Source: Chlorops oryzae (lineage: Eukaryota > Arthropoda > Insecta > Diptera > Chloropidae). Taken from it: 64,000 bases of DNA. The stretch spans positions 139,483,434-139,547,433 of the forward strand of contig CM035806.1 of assembly GCA_020466095.1 (NCBI GenBank), given 5' to 3'. Position numbers and translations under genes: made by a program. The notes below the pieces were generated by a model. The model was given only the letters and a program-made list of their open reading frames with translations. It was not told where the DNA came from and ran no database searches. Positions 21,981 through 34,507 of the stretch are shown one piece after another. Positions within the stretch are counted from its first letter, which is position 1, and every line of letters begins with the position of its first letter.

Positions 21981-24607
21981 TCATTTGAGGAAGGATTTAT
22001 TTTTCATTAAGCCTCTTAACTGATACTTCGCATTGAGAATTTCCAACCCGAAAGCGAGTATACCCAAAATCATGCCAACGATTAGTATAAGCATCATTCC
22101 AGCAACATGGCTCATATCCAGTTGTTCGGGACCTCCGGTTCCTGTCAGATACATCGACGACTGTATGCGTCCTTGCAAATTCTGGTTCATAAAATCCGAT
22201 GCGACTTTCCACTCCCAGAACGCACCGAATCCGCCCGTATGCCAATTCATAATGAAGGCATTGAAATGTTCTTCCATTGCCCAACCGCGAGGAACGAGCA
22301 CAGTCGTATATTCCGTGAAGAGATTTTCAAGCATTAGCTTTAATCGATCCATTGCCTCGAAAGTAAGGTAATCAATATTTGCAAAATGGCCACCCATCAT
22401 ACGTTCGACGATAAAGCCGTAATATCCGGTTCTAGCCATGTCCAATAATTCCTCCAAAGTATTGACCCGATATTGCTTGACTATCTGCTCGTCACGGGAC
22501 TAGACAAAAAAAAAAAAAAAAAAAAAAAACAAACATTTTAAGAAGTAATTCGATATAATCAGCCATCGCGCCCATCCCATATGCTCGTATACTTACTCCT
22601 TTTGTTATAGTGCTATAAGGCTCCAACCAGACGGGTGAGGAAGCAACCCATGTAAGTTTGAACTTCAAAATTCGATCAATCGTATCCGGCGACTCGCCCA
22701 AGCTGTTGACATTGTCTTATCAATCGAACAATAGGCAAAAAGATGAAGTTCTTTTCAACTTACGTGGGTAGGGTCAAAATCGATGCCAGGCCGCCTCCAT
22801 ATATGCTCGTTATTATGATATCGTTCATATAGCAAGCGAAGAGTAGTGTACGTAACGAGCCCGATGTAACATTGTATCCCGATGATTGTGAGACAAATAA
22901 TTTGAGAGCCGTCGAGTAACCGAATTGAATACTTTGTAGCCATCTGTGCTCACCATGAGTTTCCAGGAATTGCTCGATTTGCCGCGTAAAGAATAGAGCT
23001 ATCGTCTCAACCATCAAGTAGATGAAAACTCCCAACCAGAGTGTAAACTGAAAGGGCCGCAGCGGAAGATTCCAGCTGATGCTTTTCTTTGGTTTTGGCA
23101 CCAACAGGGTTATGCCCGAGAAACCGATGTAGTGAGTCTTATCGATGAATCGAGTTATCCTGTAGGTTTTTAAAATTTTTCTCATTAGTTTCAAAGGACG
23201 AAATTAGGGGAGGCCAACGATGCTCTATGATTACCAATAGTAGCTTGCATCTAAAATTATATCGGCACGATGTGAAATAAGCATCAAACGCGCTCCATAG
23301 CCAGTCATATTTGAGTAAATATAGCCCCAATCTGTTTCAGCTTGTTTTTAATTGAGTTAACCAGAAGAATAAGTTCAATTTATTCGATATGAAATTTCGC
23401 TTCACTCACAAGTATCGACTTCGACGGTGCAGTTGTAAAGCTCACAATAGGACATAACAACGCGTACCTCCGTTCCATCGACAAGCACACGTTCGGTGGG
23501 ATTATTTCTAGAACGATCGTTCATATTTGGTTTGCCTTCCTATCGTGTGAGCAGAGGTGATTGCGAGGGCAAGAAACACCAAAAAACAAAAAACCAAAAA
23601 AAAAAACACACACACACAAAAATAATTGAGTGAAAAAGATAATTGAGAAGATATAAAAATGCGTACAAAATCAACGGCTACAAAAGGTCGATAGTCGAAA
23701 ACACCAAGGGTAACTTCACGGCCCTCAAGGTTTTTCATTTTATCTGGAAAAAGGTTAACATTTGATGTCGAAAATTTCTCAGCTTTCACATCATATCGAT
23801 TCAGTTCGTAAAGTTGTTCGGGATGTGATTTTCGCGAACCAACGAAGCGATTTGTCTTGAAAGTGAAAACGGTGGAGTTTTGGCTTTCTGATTCAATAAT
23901 CAGAATCCGTGATTGATCTGGTGTAAGAAATAAGAAGACTGTCAACCTCAACTGGACTCAAGATTTCTCAAATGCCACAAAATAAAATCTTCTCACCAAT
24001 GAAGAACGAATCGTTGAGCATGTCCTTGGCCCCTAAAAATTCACTTGTATATGCGAAAATGAAATGATTTCTCAAAGGATATCGATCGGGAATCAGACTG
24101 GCATTGTGATATGCATTCAAAAATGCTACAATATCCTGCTCGAATACAATGAAGGCCTGTGAAAAATAAAAAAAGGAACATTTCATTACAGAATAATTTC
24201 TTCTCGAGCTGATGCTTTACACTCGCACCTCACAGTGTGAGCTTTCGATTGTTGCGATCAATTTCATTACCAAATCGTCGTAAACAATTTCGGAATTTTT
24301 CAGAAATTCTTCTTCGGCCTTAAAGTCGAAAATATCCTGCGCTAAGGACTCTTTAAGACCTTCGCGCTCTATAATGACGAATTGATTGACCTTTTCATTC
24401 TCGTCTGAGCAATTCAATTCGAAATCGAGGTCCTTATTCAAAATCAGGCAAACTGAATAAGGATCAAGTAAATATTTTTGAACTGAAAGTACAGTAAAAT
24501 GATGAGTAAAAAGCCAAGTTCAAAAATTCTTACGGAACACGTCAAGTTTTACTTATCATATTGATGACAATTGTCCAGTTAGTTTTCGTTGTTGGATATA
24601 ATAACAT
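21981..24607 (-). CDS. Ionotropic receptor IR-C (divergent iGluR-type chemoreceptor), 9 exons
   Basis: First gene of the array in transcription order and the most diverged member. Exons: 24553-24607, 24229-24482, 23997-24156, 23667-23917, 23410-23539, 23235-23340, 22764-23159, 22597-22702, 21981-22499. Total 1977 nt, 658 residues, continuous frame. The S1 exon reads 'DWGYIYSNMTGYGARLML' then 'SHRADIILDASYYW'. After the intron come 'ITRFIDKTHYIGF', 'SWNLPLRPFQ' and TM1 (about 357-376). TM2 ends in 'SIYGGGLASILTLPT' (about 451). S2 has 'GYYGFIVERM', 'GGHFANIDYL' and 'GGFGAFWEW'; TM3 is about 618-640. The last exon is undivided, while IR-A and IR-B have an intron just before the 'GHFANIDYL' motif. 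IR-C has an arginine (ITRF) after the S1 intron where A and B have lysine. Intron 8 contains a long A/T homopolymer (22506-22529). Confidence 0.9.
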
Positions 24608-26899
24608 TTTCAAAAGGATTTCCGAACAATTTCCTTGGCAGAATAGGATAGTATGTCCGCAAAGGTCAAGCATTTTATAGGCTGCAAAAAGGCCTATTGT
24701 TCGCTCTGTTTGCTCTCAATTTACTTGAGCCTGTGCAAATATTCCAAGCACGCAAAGGATTTGGTTTTGTTTGTTTTTGAATTTCCATCATTTCTTGTGA
24801 CCTTGAATGGTTCAAGGAGAATAAAAATTTTAAAAGATCGGAGTGACTCGAATTTTTCGGCTTTCGCTCACACGATCAGCAAGAACTTTTAGAAAATGTT
24901 TCAATTCATTTTTAATTCTAGCATAAATTCCTAGTTAAACTGAAGCCTGTTCTAACCTCCGCCACGTACACGTACATCGTTTATAGTTGTTTAAGTGTCA
25001 AAAAGTATGCATAGATATTTTTAAATCCTCCTTTGTCCAAGTTCTTAAAACTTTTTCTTACAGTGCAGAAGCATTAAAGGGTTTCTATTTTCTTCATTTT
25101 TGCTTTTTCTTAACCTTATTTCATAAAAAAAAATAAATAAAAAAATATATATAAAAATAAAAAATAAAATAATTGCATTTGCGTGAGGCACGTAGGCTCT
25201 GCAAGATATTAAAATTTCCACATTTACAGGCATCCTAGATTATAAGAACCATCGAAGAAGGTGCTTATGGTATAAAGGGCTCTTCTTTAATCCTTAAATT
25301 TTCAAATTTTCCAGTAAAATCGCAAATAAGAATGCCTTACATTTTTATGCATTTAAACCGACAATGTTTTTTACTTAGAGCGCCCCAATATCCAGCGAAC
25401 ACTGTATTCAATTGCAGTGTTCAGTCGGAATGAAAGACAATGCATAATTAAGGCAATCCCTTTGAGCATTATTCAATCGAAGCTAATTGACAATGGAAGC
25501 GCTCATTTTGAGAGTCTTTGAAACTTTTGTCCTGTTTTAGCGAAATAGATGGACGCAAGGCAATAAAGTGAGCAGAACAAATTCGCGAAATATCTAGTAG
25601 TACTTAAACTTTTAATATTATTCCTAATGTTATGATTCGAAAGACTCGATTCCTTAATGGCGGGCATGCCATCAAAATGGACGCGCTACAAAAGAGAGAG
25701 GAACGAATACCATGAAGGAATACCTTGAATTAATGGGCCTAATTTAAATTGGATAAACCAAATAACAAGCAATGGAGAGAGCCTTATCCAGGAAAGCGGG
25801 AGCTAGCAAAAAAATTAAAGATTAATATTTAGCATGTAAAATAAGTTTTTTCTATCGATAGGTGCAGTTTTTTCCTGTGTTTCAAAAAGTGATAACTTGA
25901 CGCTTTGAAAGGAAAATTCTGCGGAACTCGTTTTGCGAGAAATCAAATGACATCCGCCGCAAAGTCCATTCGAAACGTAATCAAATTGCAACAATTTGCA
26001 TGCTTAATGTGAAGCAAAGAATGGGAGTCATTCAATTTAACCCGTCAGCTAAAGCATCACGCTTTGGCGCTAGATGTGGATGTGGGTGTTCTTGCTCTGA
26101 CTTTCGCTTTGAATCTAGCACTGCCGTTTCCTCTACTCCCACATATAAAGAAGTAAGCATGCAAATGCGAATTTCCGCCTAAACTTGCTTCCTTGTCGAA
26201 TGTAAGGCAAAAGAGAAAGCCTTAAACTGCAGTCGACAAAATGAAATGAGATGAAAATGAAAACGAAAATGAAAAGGCGAAGGAGAAGGAGAAGAAGAAG
26301 TAGAAGGAGAATGAGAACGAAAAGGCAAAAACTAAATGAAATGAATGCCAAGAAATGAAACATGAGCACGAGGACAAAGATGGAGACGTAGCTGACGACG
26401 GGGACAAGGACGAGTCTGAGGATGAGGATGAGGCTGAGGCTGAGGCTAAGGCTGATGCTGAGGAAGTAGCGAAGGAATGGAAACGAAATTTGTATTTATA
26501 ACGAAAACTTTTACACTCAATTTTCGAATGTGACAGTGAATGTGACGCTAGCATCGAAACGAAGCGTAAGAAAAAGGTAAAGTCGGTCCCAGCGCCTTAA
26601 GTTCTGCTACATAAAAAAAAAAAAACACAACAAATATAAAAATGAAAATAAAAAAGAAATCTGGAGGTCTGGTGCTGCTGTTGGTGCTGCATTTCATCTT
26701 TGCTTATAATGCTTGACATTTAATCAAGTTTGCTGCAACGAAATGCCGCAAATATTTCAACATGACAGCGAATATACGTTGCTGTTTATGACTCTGGAAG
26801 CTAAAGCTGCAGCTAAACTGTCTGAAGCCGGGCATTGAGGAAGGCAAAAAGGACATGCGGAATGAACATGGGAGAATATTAAACGCAGAGATCTTAAGG

Positions 26900-27000
26900 A
26901 AGAATGGAAGAATATGGCGATGGCGATGGCGACGACGACGACAATGACGACGAAGGCGAAGACGAATACGACGACGAAGACGAGAACGGCGTCTAGATGA
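26900..27000. repeat. GAC/GAAGAC trinucleotide-rich tract
   Basis: Degenerate GACGAC and GAAGAC triplets; in the reverse frame they give an arginine-rich peptide that has no other gene-like feature. Confidence 0.6.
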
Positions 27001-27312
27001 AGACAAATGCACTATTGAAGGAATAACTGCACGCAGGTGTTCAGTGGCATCGGGGGGAGGAAATAAAACGGAAGAAGAGTCGGAGCAGATGAAGAGGTAG
27101 AATTAGGAATAGACCATAAGTAGGAAGTTAGTCGACGAACAAACCCCCCACGATCAGAGTGGGACGTGCCCGCGTGTGTGTGTGTCTGTGTGTGTGTGTG
27201 GGTAATGTCATTTTTTCGTTCGTCTAAGACGACGTCTCGCTGAACTTTCTCGTGGGCGTCAAATGGATACTGTGCGAAATTGCAACCATTAAGCGCATAC
27301 CTTGAACTATGA

Positions 27313-27315
<3 letters not shown>

Positions 27316-27347
<32 letters not shown>
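27316..27347. repeat. Poly(A) homopolymer, 32 bp
   Basis: Uninterrupted run of A; it may mark a retroposon tail, but no body is recognisable beside it. Confidence 0.8.
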
Positions 27348-27348
<1 letters not shown>

Positions 27349-28136
27349 GAAGACCGCAGGGGTGGCTCCGGGAATGCTGCAAGTGTGTGTGTTAACGTTG
27401 CGAAATGAGATTTCATCGTCATTCGTCATCGGAAGTTGCCTTTCTTGAAGCATAGTTTTGTGCGAGTGTGACATTCTTTTTCGTCTGAATTTAAGGATTA
27501 CGAATTCTCATATCCTTGTCAAATATTTTCTGTAACTGCAACTACTACTTAAAGCTTCATAACTTTGACCACATTCCGTAAACAATTTGCTGCACGATAA
27601 TTCGAAAACTTTGCAAAAATGCTCGTTCTTCTCCCACTTACGTTCTCAGTTTCGCTCTCGCTCCGGCTCCATCTTTGTTCCTTTGTTTAATTTCTTTTTG
27701 TTTATATTTTTTGTTTTTTAATAATGCTCATATTGAAGTATTTTTGAGCGAGAAATTGCATAGTTAACTCATAAAATGGTAAACGAGTCAATTTAGCTGA
27801 AAGATTTCAAGGAATTTCTAGCAATATTACCAACCGCAAGTGCCACAGCATTGTTGCTTGCTACTGTTGGTAATGTTGTTGTGGTGTTTGTTGTTATTGT
27901 TTGCGTTGTTGTAGTTCAGGTAATTACAAATACCTGAGCGCGATGCGGTTTTCTTACACAACAAAACTGAAAAGTAATGAAAAATAACAACGGCAGGCGA
28001 TGCAAGTTAAATCTTCAAGTCTCTTGAAAGTGTGCTTCGAAAATTTCAAATCTACAAAAAACAAATTTCATTTTTTTTTTTTTTTTGTATTTTTATTTAT
28101 TTTTTGTTTTGTTTTTGTTGAATGCGGAAGGTAAAA

Positions 28137-28309
28137 CAGTGTCCTCTCCCTTCAGCGGAGACCTACGGGAACAAAAAATATGTTCCTCTAATAGAGGTGT
28201 CCGCTTATTAGGCAATTAGGAAGCCGGGGAGACTAGAGCATTCCCAAAAAGGGTCTGTTTAAAAGAGGTGTCCGCTTAAGAGGAGGCTACGCAAGGAGAT
28301 AGCACCCTG
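28137..28309. mobile_element. pogo/Tigger-like MITE, copy 2
   Basis: CAGTGTCCTCTCCC at the left, an eroded 'GATAGCACCCTG' before TA at the right. It shares 'GACTAGAGCATTCCCAAAAA' and 'GAGGTGTCCGCTTAAGAGG' with copy 1. Confidence 0.6.
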
Positions 28310-28470
28310 TATATGTACATATATACCTACGGCTGTGTTAAATATATTCGAAGTTGAACCAGTTGACATTGACTAACCGAACGCCGCAAAATTATTTCAT
28401 CAAATAAAATCAGTATATTTTTTGCACTTTTTGAATTTTCGTTCGTAGCATTCCTATTATTTATAGCACA

Positions 28471-28830
28471 CCCAGCGGCCAAAATGCTGCTTGCAAAAGC
28501 GATGAATCGTAACACAGTTTGCAGGCCGTAGGCGGTAATGCATACGACCTCATATACCATCCTAGTATACTTTTCTTCGAGCGTGGCCGTTTTTTTTGAG
28601 TGAACGCCTACCACCACCACATAAAGTAAGCTATTGGTGGGCAGTTCGCCTACAATCTCGTATACTTCGTAAGCTATTGATGGGAAGGTCGCCTAAAATC
28701 TCGTATACTTTGTAGGCTATTGGTAGGCAGTACACCTACAACCCCGTATACTTTGTAGCTATTAATATTCAGGTCGCTTACAGTCTCGTATACTTTGTAG
28801 GTGGAAGGCACTGTTGGCCTGGTTGGTTGG
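28471..28830 (+). mobile_element. 'CCCAGCGGC' terminal-inverted-repeat element, copy 2
   Basis: Left end CCCAGCGGCCAAAATG intact, right end decayed (GTTGGCCTGGTTGGTTGGG). It has the same internal order as copy 1, with one additional 'CTCGTATACTTTGTAGGC' unit, so the internal repeat number varies. Confidence 0.65.
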
Positions 28831-29404
28831 GATAGCTGTATGTGTTAATAGTAGGTCCGGTAAATACATATTCCAATTTTTATTGCTATATTATCATATC
28901 CCTTGCTAAGGGTTCATTATACACTTCATTTCATGTCATGTCATGAAAGCACATTGAATTCACGCACTAGTAAAACTTACATGTTCAATTAGAAGGTCGA
29001 TGAGGGGTGTTGAGGGAAAATTGAGGGTCGTAGCGTAATTTCGACTGCATGTTCTTGCTCAGCGTACCCGAAAACGTATTCCGGGACACGAATTTTGATC
29101 TCTTATTACATATTAGAGAAATTTTACCTTTTTAGGGGGGTTTGATAAGGGATGCGGAGTGGCGTTGAAGGAAAATTAAGGGACGTAGCTTAAAGTCGAC
29201 TTCACCTTCTTCTTCAGGGCACCAAAAAATGTAAGTTGGGCTATTTAATTTCTTATTTTATGGCTCTAGAAAATTAACCCATTGGGTGGTTTCGGGGGCG
29301 CTGCGGTGAAAACTAAAGGTGATTAAGAAAATCTGTTCCCGGATTCGTGATCAGCACTCCAAAAAACATTAAAAGGTAATTATATGGAAAAAGACGTATG
29401 AAAC

Positions 29405-29812
29405 AAACAAGGGTGTTATAGTTAGGCGAAGCTGACCATACTATACCCGACACAGATAAACATATTTAGCGTTATACATATTTCTTAATCGGAGGGTTAA
29501 ATATAGGTACGCTCAAATTCCAAGTTTCATTCGAATTTCACAGATATTTTTCCCATTTTTGTAACAGAACCTAGTACTGGAGATACCCTTAATAATGATC
29601 CGATCTGGTCCATTCTCGAACTCGTCTTACTCATGTCTCCGTGAAGACACTATCGTGGAGATAGCTCAACTCCTTCGATTAAAAAAACTGTACGGACATG
29701 GCTGAATCGAATCTGTTGGTGACGCTGATCATTTCTCTATATATATTTTGTATGGTCTATCTCGACTGGTTTTGGGTAATACAAACACAAGCACAGAAAC
29801 ACAATATCCCAG
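29405..29812 (+). mobile_element. Dispersed repeat family R1, copy 3 (3' truncated)
   Basis: Begins 'AACAAGGGTGTTATAG' then 'TTAGGCGAAGCTGACC' and 'TATACCCGACACAG'; contains the 'GTATGGTCTATCTCGACTGG' block but lacks the final 'GTGTCGGGTATA' end. Confidence 0.65.
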
Positions 29813-29837
29813 TAGAAAATGTCAGGCGGGCCTATTG

Positions 29838-29936
29838 TTTTGTATTGTTATTGTTTGGCTCGGCCAGGGGTCGAACCCGCGATCTTCGGATTGTGAGGCC
29901 AGAATGCATGCCATACGCTATAGCTCGAAAATGCTC
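29838..29936 (-). repeat. tRNA-derived sequence
   Basis: Minus strand reads 'TAGCGTATGGCATGCATTC' then 'GATCGCGGGTTCGACCCCTG' and 'GCCGAGCC': A-box-like and strong B-box elements at tRNA spacing. It is joined to the truncated R1 copy and lies just before the 1.1-kb element at 29984. Confidence 0.5.
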
Positions 29937-29983
29937 TCTTGACACATAAACCCTTTTTTAAATTTAAGCAGCTAATGAGGATG

Positions 29984-31118
29984 AGGTGCTGATTATGTAT
30001 GGCAACTTTTTTTTTAGTTTGGTTGCCTTTCGCGCAAGGCAAAAAATTGCGATTACGTATGGCAACTAAAACATGCAGCTGATTTTTTAGTTGCCTTGTT
30101 AGTTGCCTCACCAATTTTGTAGCGATTACGGATGGCAACGCTTTTTCGGTTTGGTTGCCTTAACAGTCAAAACAAGGCAACTGCTATTTAGCAGTTGACT
30201 GGGAGTGCAATAGTTCGTAAAATGGAACATAGTTAAATGAAAAATTTTAAAAATACAAAAGTATTGTAATTATTGATAGTTTTTATCTATTAAGCACAAA
30301 ATGGTAATAAAAAAAAAAAAAAATTATTAACAAAAATTAATGGAGCTTTTGGAACAGCATCCAGATATAGGGCGGTGAAAGATTTCATTTGGATTGAAAA
30401 CAACCAATCAAAAAATAATTGGAATACATTTGCCGAATAGCTGAATGGTTTAGGACTAACTTTAGTTTAAAGAAATAATCCTGATTCCATTAATGTAACC
30501 CAGAATGTCCTGAAATCCTGATTTTCTTTAAAGATCCAGTTCCGAAGAATTCTTTAAGCCTCTATTTTGTTCCACATATTCGTCGCTCCAGTACATTTTG
30601 CTCTTCTTTTAGCACTATACATATTGGTGTTTGTGCCAAAATCATATTAAAGACATTTCCACTTCTATCCACGTCGCGTTTTATTTATCGATTAAATAGC
30701 GTGATGTCTCATTGCTAAGTCGAATTAAACACAATTCAAATGCAATTTTGAATGTGCCGGCTGCTAGGCTGTTGCAATTGCTTCAACGCATTACAAATCC
30801 TCCTGCGCGTCCTGGTCTCTAATTTTCAGTGAGTAAAAAAATCTCCGAATTAATCTCTATATATTTCTTTTTGTCGCATAATTTGTGGGCCTGATGTATA
30901 AACTTTTCAAAAAATCTGCTTCAAATCAACTAATTTAAAAAAAATATTGATGCTCTCTTGAAACATATGTTTTTAGTTGCCGAAAATGCCAGATTTTCAG
31001 TTGGCAACGCGACGCAATAGTCAACCAAAAGTAAGTTGCCATCCGCAATCGCAATTTCTAGTTCGGTTGCCTCTGAGGCAACTCAACTTTTTTTGGTTGC
31101 CATACATAATCAGCACCT
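29984..31118. mobile_element. 1.1-kb DNA transposon with 23-bp inverted ends
   Basis: The left end AGGTGCTGATTATGTATGGC plus AAC is the exact inverse of the right end (GTTGCCATACATAATCAGCA plus CCT). Near both ends are further inverted 'GCGATTACGTATGGCAACT'-like words. The AT-rich interior has no long frame, so this is a non-autonomous element. No clear target duplication was visible and the superfamily is unassigned. Confidence 0.75.
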
Positions 31119-33398
31119 GAAGCAAGCCGAGTTCAAAATGGAAATGACAATCGGGCATGACTTTTTCGCTCCACCTCGCTGACACTGTCATGCTGAGCAT
31201 TTCACCGAGGCGTCCGCTCTGAAGGAGTTTATAAATCAAGTCCGAAACTGAGTATTCAATTTTAATCGCAGAGCATTTGAAATTTTTTTGGATTTGCCAA
31301 ACGTCTAAAGTAAGAAAACGATGGCCATTCAAATAAAAATTGGTTAATTTTTTGTTTTTTTTTTTTTGTTTTTGTTTGTGTAGGAAGGCCAATTAGGAGC
31401 GCCATCAAACCAGCTAAAACGAGGGGTCCTCCAACCATGAACTTTAATTTATGGACGTCTTCGTGGTTTACTTCAAAACATTGAGAATGCGTTCGACTTG
31501 CGTGAGAAACGCAATTTATTTCGCCTATTTGCAACAATTGATTGCTGATAATCGTTTACGTTAACTAGTTTCCTTTTTTTTTTGAATATTCATTATTCAA
31601 GCCATTAATTTCTTAAGCGTCCTATTAAAAAGAAAAAAAATTTTATTTCGAGAATTTTCATTGTATTCGTTCACCCAACTTCACGAATCCAGCTAATAAA
31701 TAACTTTCTCCATACCTAACAAATTCTTTCTCACTCTCAGACTACGATTGTTAACTTGCCTAGCATGTTCAATTAGGCGCCGTTTATTTCATTAAAAATT
31801 AAAATGTTAAACGATTTTTCCGTTCAAATCCATTTTATTGGACAACTTTACAAAGTGAATTAGAGATCACAGTAGAACTAGGAAAGAATGACTTAGTTCT
31901 AAATTGAAATTAAATTAAATTTGCCTACACGTACAATGCACAAACACACCCATGGGAGCATGTGTGTGTGTTTGCATTTATTTTCTACCCAACAAATAAT
32001 GTATCTGAAATCTGTTTGCAAATTTCGTTTAATTTTTGAACGCTCAATCATTGGAAATCTCTCATATGCTCAGCGTACTGTGTGCTAATCGCTTCGAGTG
32101 CTATGAATGTAAAGATGAATTTTCTAGGAGCATATTTCGAGAAATGCGCTAATAGAATTATTGCATCCTCCAGCCCACACTTCAAACGGCACACTTCATT
32201 GGATTTGCTTAATTTTTCAGATCGAAATATTTTAATATTTAATCGACTCGAAATAGGCGCAAGCGAGTAAATTGCAGCAAAATTTCTTATTCCCCTGCAG
32301 GAAATGAAAATAGTGAATCCATGCTCTTTCTCTACTGACTGCCTCAACAGTACTACTGACCGATTATACCCGTCCCAATGCTTTGTGTTTTTTTTTTTTT
32401 TTTTAACTTTTATTTGCCCAAGTAATATAATTACATGTATCTTATTTCTATTTCCCTCTTACTATCTAAGTTTTTTTCCTTGCATGCACTGGCATTTTTC
32501 AAGGATTTTGAATACTTTCCCTATAGGGTATACATTGATTCTTGTTATGAAAAATTTACCTTAGTGTGGTTCTGGTTACAATACAATTTCCCCTCCAAGG
32601 GCTAGAGGGAAGTTTTTTTTGAAGTGAAAACTTCTATAGGCGCGTTGAGCAGGGAGCAAATCTTTAAGTTCAAAATGCATTTGTATATGTTGTAACCGTC
32701 ACGGTCGTCGTGTACGTATATCTCGGCTATATTAGTGTACGTAGCTTTCAGTGAGAAGCATTCCTAAAAAGTTTTGTGTGATTCGTCGACGTAACTCCCC
32801 AGTCGGCAATTTGATATTCCATGAATATCTTCTTTTGGGAATTCATTGATGACAAAGGAAAAATATTACGTCTTAAAAATTCGTGAGTGGTTAAAAACAA
32901 ATTCTACGATAGCTATCATTCATTTTTATGACATCGCAATTATAATTTTGAACGACAAATTCCGCATAGAAACTATTGCAAAAATAGTAATAGCTAAACA
33001 TTGCATATTCCGACTGGGATTTGATTCAACTCGCTCTTGGTTTCTCACTTTGACTTCGGTTCTCTCAGTTCATTCGATCTTCTTTCTCACTACAGCGCAA
33101 AGAGAGTATGCAAACGGTTGCCATTTAAAAAGATATAAAAGTGCCACAGCGATTCAAAAAGAGCCAATGGGAATTAAAAGGGTCCAACACTTATATTACA
33201 TGTATATATGTATGTATATTGTAAAACAAGGGGAGGGGGGTCCTGAAAGTACTACACTTGGACAAATTGGTCACTTAAATTATTCTACGGATTGTCACCG
33301 AGGGTGGGGAGGGGGGTAAAAAGTAGTAAAAAATGGTTCACGTAGTTTGGACACGTTCCCTTATGTACACATCGAATCAGCACCGAAATTGAACATGT
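31119..33398. other. Non-coding AT-rich DNA
   Basis: No gene supported. The longest open frame (32846-33319) has low-complexity composition and no motif I recognise. G-rich patches lie near 33229-33242 and 33301-33316. Confidence 0.4.
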
Positions 33399-33478
33399 GG
33401 TAGGCGGTTGTAGGCGGTAGGCATTGTTGGCCGCTGGGACGGTTCATCGCTTCTGTAAGCAGCACTTTGGCCGCTGGG
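33399..33478 (-). mobile_element. 'CCCAGCGGC' element, collapsed copy 3
   Basis: The right end of the element ('GGCGGTAGGCATTGTTGGCC' 'GCTGGGA') is followed at once by the inverse of its left end ('CGGTTCATCGCTTCTGTAAG' 'CAGCACTTTGGCCGCTGGG'). The middle is missing, so only a rearranged double end is left. Confidence 0.6.
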
Positions 33479-34507
33479 TACTAATAGAAAACGAAAGCTC
33501 GACGTTGTGATTCTTAGTATTGTCACTGGGCATGCAACATATTGTATTGTACATATTGTATCTCCGGTGTCCTCGGATAATGATAGAGACGACGATGAAA
33601 AATCAAATGAAACTAAAATATATAAAATATTTTCTGGCGAGAAAAACTCGTCTCATTTTTTCTAAAAACCCAATTCAAATATGAACAACTCATCGGATTT
33701 TCTTTTTCTGGGTCTTGAAATGCTCTTAGAAATCCACTCATTTACTTAAGATAGTCTAAACCTGAATACCGAATCTTCTTCGGAAATTATATGGGCTTGA
33801 AATCAAGTTTTTGTACAAAGTTGTTAAAAATTTCTTAAAATTTTTGCCTTTATTGCCCTATAGCTCCTAAGCTGTTGAACCGATTTCATCCATATGTATG
33901 AGGGATATGCTGTATATTTACTCTTCTTTTATGTGAATTAAATTTTTTGAAACGGTCGAACGATAAAACTACGACTAAAAAATATTGACAAAAAATCGCA
34001 AAACCTTTCTTAGCGAATATTTAAAAAACGCGAGCTAACTTTCAAACTTAAAGCATATATTTTGCTTCAGCGAAACAAATACGACAAAAAAAAAGTTGGT
34101 TTCAAGTCAAAGGAAAATTTAGTGTTGAGCAGTGTAATTAATTGTTAAAACTTTGTGCAGCCAGCAATATATTTATATAATAAATATATAATAAAATACT
34201 TTACATATAACATGCCTATAATTGTTTCTCTGAGTCTCATTAAATGTAAAAATCCAGATTGATTTTAATAATTTTAAATCAAATATTATGCATTTCAAAC
34301 TTCAATACACATTCTATGTTTTCACTTCCAACGGCAGTTCCATAACTGCCAATTTTTTTTTTTTCCTTATGTTCTAACTTACAACTTTCGTACATTTCTA
34401 CAGGCTGTATACATTTATTTACATTATTTTACAATTGTTCTGTGTTATAAACAAGATTTGTGTCAATATTGAAAGTTCTATAGCGTCTATGGTAGAATAG
34501 TAGCTTC

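Larger units (their letters stand above)
24608..28136. other. Upstream flank of the receptor cluster; non-coding with many simple repeats
   Basis: No supportable gene. It contains degenerate purine-rich tracts (26240-26340 GAA/AAG-like, 26380-26470 GAGGCT-like, 26910-27000 GACGAC-like), a GT run near 27170-27200 and a 32-bp A homopolymer at 27316-27347. The IR-C promoter should lie just above 24607, but I can pick no specific site. Confidence 0.4.

Noticed and set aside
33229..33316. G-quadruplex
   Set aside because: G runs are long, but four separate runs with proper loops are not clear; too weak to call.
32846..33319. 157-codon plus-strand frame
   Set aside because: Mixed low-complexity peptide with no motif, no splice partner and no homologous copy.
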